Positions 60,639-64,000 of a stretch of DNA of 64,000 nucleotides are shown one piece after another (the first letter of the stretch is position 1; the number at the start of each line of letters is the position of its first letter). Both the position numbers and the translations under genes were made by a program. Source of the DNA: Streptomyces sp. ASQP_92. GTDB lineage: Bacteria > Actinomycetota > Actinomycetes > Streptomycetales > Streptomycetaceae. Below the pieces are notes generated by a model that saw only the letters and a program-made list of their open reading frames with translations, did no database searches and was not told the DNA's origin. The stretch lies in contig NZ_JAODUA010000012.1 in NCBI RefSeq assembly GCF_025399895.1, positions 1-64,000 of the forward strand, given 5' to 3'.

Positions 60639-62880
60639 CACGGCCAGATCCGGGATCGAGGGGCTCGCCGCGGCGCCCTCCGACCGGGCCGCCGCGGACG
60701 GCCCCCCGGCCCCGGGCCACGGCGCCGTCGACGGGAGCCGTGGCGGGCGCGGCGGCGAGGGCAGGGGTGGCGGTGACGCCGGGGGCGGTGACTCGATGTT
60801 CCGCAACGCCTACGCCCTCATGCTGTCCACCGCCGTCTCGGCCGCCCTCGGCCTCGGCTTCTGGCTGGTCGCGGCCCGCTACTACAGCGAGGAGGCGGTC
60901 GGGCAGGGCTCGGCGGCCATCGCCGCGATGAAGCTGCTCGCCTCGATCACCGCCACCACCATGATCGGCGCGGTGGTCCGCTACATACCCCGGGCCGGCC
61001 GCTCGACCGGGATGCTGGTGCGCCGCGCCTATGTGGCCAGCACCGTGGTGGTGACGGTGGCCTGCGTCGGCTTCCTCTTCACGCTGCCGCTGTGGGGGCC
61101 CTCGTACGCTCCGCTGTCCGGACCCGCCGCCGGGGCGGTCTTCACGGTGTCGTCGGTGGCCTGGGCGATCCTGACGCTCCAGGACGGTGTCCTGACCGGT
61201 CTGCGCAAGGCGATCTGGGTTCCGGTCGGCAACGCCGTCTTCTCGCTCGGCAAACTGCTCCTGCTCGCGGTGTTCTCGGTGCTCACGCTGGGCGTCTTCA
61301 TCTCCTGGGCGGCGGCGACGGCGCTGTCCGTCGTGCCGCTCGGATGGCTGGTCTTCCGCAGGCTCATCCCGGCCCAGGCCGCCGCCGACCGCGACCGGCC
61401 GGTGCCCGGGATGCGCGAGATCGGCCGCTTCCTGGCCGGGGACTCGGTCGGCGCGCTGTTCTCGCTCGCCATGATCAACCTGCTCCCGGTCATGGTGGCG
61501 GTGCGCTTCCCGGCCGAGCAGAACGGCTTCTTCTTCATCGCGTACACGGTCGGCGGGACCATGGAGTTCATGGCCGTCAACATGGCCTCCTCGCTCACCG
61601 CGCACTCCTCCCACAGCCCGGACAAGCTCGCCGACGGGGTGCGCGGGGCGCTGCGCAGGATGGCACTGCTGCTGATCCCGGTGGTGCTGTTCCTGCTCGT
61701 GTTCGCCCGCCAGATCCTCGCCCCCTTCGGCGGGGACTACGCCGAACACGGCACGCTGGTCCTGCGGTTGCTGGCCGCGGCCGCGATCCCCCGGGTCGCC
61801 GTGGAGCTGTACATCGGGGTGCTGCGCGTCCAGGGCCGCACCGGCATGCTGGCCATCCTCCAGGGCGCGATGTGCGCCCTGGTCCTGGGCGGCGCGGCGG
61901 TGCTGCTCGGCGCGTACGGCATCTCCGGCGCGGGCTGGGCCCAGCTCTGCGCGATGACGGTGATGGCGCTGTGCTGCGTACCCGGCCTGCGCGGCGCGCT
62001 CGCGGGGCGCGCCACCGTCCGCGCGTCCCGCACGCCTAAGTCGGCGGATTACGGGACCAGTTGGGCCCTCAGGGCGCAGGAGGCGCGGAGCGAGGAGGCC
62101 CGGGAGTACGGCACGCGCTGGGCGACCCAGACCGCGTATCTGCGCGGCGGCATGGACACCGCGACGCCCGCGCTCGGCATCCCCGTGTACGTTCCCGGCG
62201 CCGCCGCCCTCCCGGACCAGGGCTCGGCCACCACTCTTTCCCTGCGGCTGCCGCCCGGCCCGGCGGCCCGCGAGAGCGACGAGTCGTTCCTGACGACCGT
62301 CCTGTGGCTGCTGCTCGGGCTCGCGGCCGGCCTGTTCTGGGTGCCCCTGTCGCGCGCCGCGGACCCGCACGGCGGCGACCTCGACGGCACCGGTCTGCTG
62401 CGCGCCCTGCCGCCGGTGAGCCTGACGGCCGGGGTCCTGCTCATCGTGGTGTGCAGCGGGGCGGTGTCGCTGTACCGGCCGTGTCCGGGGCTTCTCGCGG
62501 CGGGCCTGTGCGTGACGGTGGCCGCGCTGCACACCGCGCCGGTCATTCTGGGCGTACCCCCCGACCCGCTGTCGGGCCCGTGGCACGCCCCGCTGACCCG
62601 CTTCCTCGCCGAGACCGCGGGCCTGGCCACGCCCGAGGCCGTGGAGCGCTGGCTGCCGCCGGTACTGCAGGTGCTCTGCCTGGCTCTGGTGACGGTGGCG
62701 CTGCGCGCGCTGGGGGCGCACTGGCGCGTCACCGCGGTCGCGGTCTGGACCCTGGCGGTCAGCGCCTGGGCCGCGCAGCACGCGTTCGCGGGGGTGGGGG
62801 TGCCGGTGTTCGTGGGCTTGTGCGGGGTGACGGGGGGTGCGGTGGGTTGCCGGGGGCGGCGGGGTCGGGGGCGGGGGTGA
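60631..62880 (+). CDS. Polysaccharide flippase-like (MATE/MVF superfamily) protein with C-terminal membrane extension
   Basis: 749-aa integral membrane protein. A disordered Gly-rich N-terminus (about 55 residues) precedes 12-13 helices typical of O-antigen/oligosaccharide flippases (FRNAYALMLSTAVSAALGLG, then FPAEQNGFFFIAYTVGG). After a soluble insert near 480-555, four or five further helices follow (LLWLLLGLAAGLFW-like), an extension not present in minimal flippases. GTG 60631 overlaps the aminotransferase gene. The last 15 residues are Gly/Arg-rich. Confidence 0.85.
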   Translation: MSDTARSGIEGLAAAPSDRAAADGPPAPGHGAVDGSRGGRGGEGRGGGDAGGGDSMFRNAYALMLSTAVSAALGLGFWLVAARYYSEEAVGQGSAAIAAMKLLASITATTMIGAVVRYIPRAGRSTGMLVRRAYVASTVVVTVACVGFLFTLPLWGPSYAPLSGPAAGAVFTVSSVAWAILTLQDGVLTGLRKAIWVPVGNAVFSLGKLLLLAVFSVLTLGVFISWAAATALSVVPLGWLVFRRLIPAQAAADRDRPVPGMREIGRFLAGDSVGALFSLAMINLLPVMVAVRFPAEQNGFFFIAYTVGGTMEFMAVNMASSLTAHSSHSPDKLADGVRGALRRMALLLIPVVLFLLVFARQILAPFGGDYAEHGTLVLRLLAAAAIPRVAVELYIGVLRVQGRTGMLAILQGAMCALVLGGAAVLLGAYGISGAGWAQLCAMTVMALCCVPGLRGALAGRATVRASRTPKSADYGTSWALRAQEARSEEAREYGTRWATQTAYLRGGMDTATPALGIPVYVPGAAALPDQGSATTLSLRLPPGPAARESDESFLTTVLWLLLGLAAGLFWVPLSRAADPHGGDLDGTGLLRALPPVSLTAGVLLIVVCSGAVSLYRPCPGLLAAGLCVTVAALHTAPVILGVPPDPLSGPWHAPLTRFLAETAGLATPEAVERWLPPVLQVLCLALVTVALRALGAHWRVTAVAVWTLAVSAWAAQHAFAGVGVPVFVGLCGVTGGAVGCRGRRGRGRG

Positions 62881-62902
62881 CGGGCCGGCCCTATGCGCCG
62901 GT

Positions 62903-63304
62903 TCAGCCACGGGGATCGGTTCTGGGCCGCTTCGTCCGCTCGGCGGCGCCTCGGGTCGCGGCCGGCAGGGGCAGCCCGGGGAAGGCGCAGGCGACGGTGG
63001 AGAAGGCAGCCAGCGAGACGAGGAAGGCGGTCGTCGAGAAGCCGTGCACGAGAAAGAGGCAGGTGGACACGAGGGCGTCCAGCGACAGGCTCAGGGGGGC
63101 CGCCAGGGCGAGGGCCTCCAGGCGGGCGCCGGGGCGCAGGGTGGGGGGCTGCGGGTAGAGCAGGGCGGAGCCGGGGCCGAGGGTGGTGAAGAGGAGTACG
63201 GGGATCCAGCGGGCTGGGCTCGGGGCGGGTAGCGCGGTGCCGGCGAGGGCGGCCCAGCCTGAGATCGCCACGGCGGCTCTGGTCCAGTTCTGGGTGGGGC
63301 TCAT
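62903..63304 (-). CDS. Small hypothetical membrane protein
   Basis: 133-aa protein with about four hydrophobic segments (VAISGWAALAGTAL, WIPVLLFTTLGPGSALLY, and ALALAAPLSLSLDALVSTCLFLV). ATG 63304 has GGGAGG five bases upstream. It is convergent with the flippase-like gene, only 22 bp apart. It resembles, in hydrophobic pattern only, small proteins beside polysaccharide genes. Function unknown. Confidence 0.7.
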   Translation of the reverse strand: MSPTQNWTRAAVAISGWAALAGTALPAPSPARWIPVLLFTTLGPGSALLYPQPPTLRPGARLEALALAAPLSLSLDALVSTCLFLVHGFSTTAFLVSLAAFSTVACAFPGLPLPAATRGAAERTKRPRTDPRG

Positions 63305-63352
63305 GGTGACCTCCCGGTCGTGGGTGTCGCGTCTACGCCGTACGTGGCCGGT

Positions 63353-63965
63353 CGCGCAGTTCCCCCGCGCCCCTCAACCCTCTCGACCCTGCGGGCCGTG
63401 CTCGCTTTTCGCGCAGTTCCCCGCGCCCCCTGAAAACCCCCTCTCGGCTGCGGACCGTGCCCGCGTCTCGCGCAGTTCCCCGCGCCCCCAAAAACCTGCC
63501 TCCGTCCGCGAACCGTGCCCGCTTCTCGCGCAGTTCCCCGCGCCCCTAACCCCGCTCGATCCTGCGGACCGTGCCCGCTACTCGCGCAGTTCCCCGCGCC
63601 CCTCAACCCTCTCGACCCTGCGGACCGTGGTCGCTACTCGCGCAGTTCCCCGCGCCCCTGGCGGGGTCGGTGCTGGCCCGCATCGGGGCATTTCAGCCCG
63701 TCATGGGGGTCCCCCCTGGCCCTTAAGGCCTTGGGGGAGATTGAGGACGAGCGCCCTTCAGGCGCGAACGGGGGTGCAGGGGGCGGAGCCCCCGCCCGAG
63801 GGTGCTGGGGCACCTTCAGCCCGTCCGGCGATTGAGGACGAGCGCCGTTCAGGCGCGATACGGGGTCTGGGGCGGAGCCCCAGGAGGGCCGGAACCAGCC
63901 AACCCGTTGCACGGGCGGGTGGGTGGGCGAGGGGCCCGGGGGCTGGGGCGGAGCCCCAGGGGGTG
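63353..63965 (-). repeat. Inverted six-unit ~57-bp array and hairpin blocks
   Basis: Six copies of the reverse complement of the GGGGCGCGGGGAACTGCGCG unit begin at 63353, 63410, 63469, 63527, 63583 and 63639 (spacing 56-59 bp). They are followed by two to three hairpin blocks (around 63780-63794, 63868-63882 and 63941-63958) and two ATTGAGGACGAGCGCC tails. The stretch 63818-63965 is close to the reverse complement of 44727-44866. No gene is visible from 63305 to the window end. Confidence 0.9.
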
Positions 63966-64000
63966 GGGGGACGTATTGGAGGACGGTTCCGTAGCGGGAG

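Overview
The window is very GC-rich, with strong G/C bias at third codon positions, frequent GTG starts, a WhiB regulator, F420 biosynthesis genes and a SigB/F/G-type sigma factor. Together these point to a Streptomyces (or very close relative) chromosome. The gene order from the RDD/SpoIIM pair to the sigma factor matches, as I remember it, the conserved core around SCO3020-SCO3068 of S. coelicolor. No tRNA, rRNA, CRISPR array, IS element or prophage is visible.

Layout. 0.3-3.4 kb: a divergent SpoIIM-type/RDD membrane protein pair and an unassigned protein. 3.6-11.5 kb (minus): DUF3499, manB, Trm112-like, SIS-domain isomerase, manA, CDF cation transporter and ahcY, a sugar-phosphate block next to the methyl-cycle gene. 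11.8-18.1 kb: a zincin-like protein, a DUF5719 protein coupled to a large membrane glycosyltransferase, and whiB. 18.5-22.6 kb: a cysteine-rich leader peptide ahead of cysteine dioxygenase, cofD-cofE, and a DNA glycosylase. 23-37 kb: a cell-envelope block with a sugar nucleotidyltransferase, a PGRP-type amidase, a TIGR03089 protein, five LytR-CpsA-Psr (LCP) proteins, a GT2 enzyme and a thioesterase. 37.1-40.6 kb: an accessory island, compositionally different from its surroundings, holding a small protein, DUF6879, a DUF5753 regulator, a small ORF with an apparent -1 frameshift, and an isoaspartyl-methyltransferase homologue. 40.7-48 kb: acyl-CoA dehydrogenase, a UDP-sugar dehydrogenase, two M19 dipeptidase paralogues (one with its metal site destroyed), and purE-purK. 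48-52.6 kb: GtrA, a two-component system and a POT peptide transporter. 52.7-57 kb (minus): a four-gene surface-protein operon. 57.2-59.4 kb: a partner-switching sigma module (HATPase, STAS, sigma). 59.5-63.3 kb: a DegT-type aminotransferase, a flippase-like protein and a small membrane protein.

How it fits together. Much of the window serves the envelope: sugar-nucleotide supply (manA/manB/nucleotidyltransferase/Ugd), lipid-linked glycan assembly and export (GT2s, GtrA, flippase), attachment to peptidoglycan (five LCP proteins), wall hydrolysis (amidase) and wall-anchored proteins. WhiB, the two-component system and the sigma module are regulators of the kind that link such functions to development or stress.

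Most notable items: (1) a 28-codon leader ORF ending CCCSSC before cysteine dioxygenase, which looks like a cysteine-sensing attenuator; (2) the 37-40.6 kb island, a candidate aspartimide-type RiPP locus whose putative precursor carries a GGGAAAA slip site; (3) the M19 pseudoenzyme; (4) the surface operon with LAQTG and LPKTG signals and a repeated, apparently uncharacterised domain; (5) two six-unit arrays of a ~57-bp repeat in opposite orientations about 40 kb apart.
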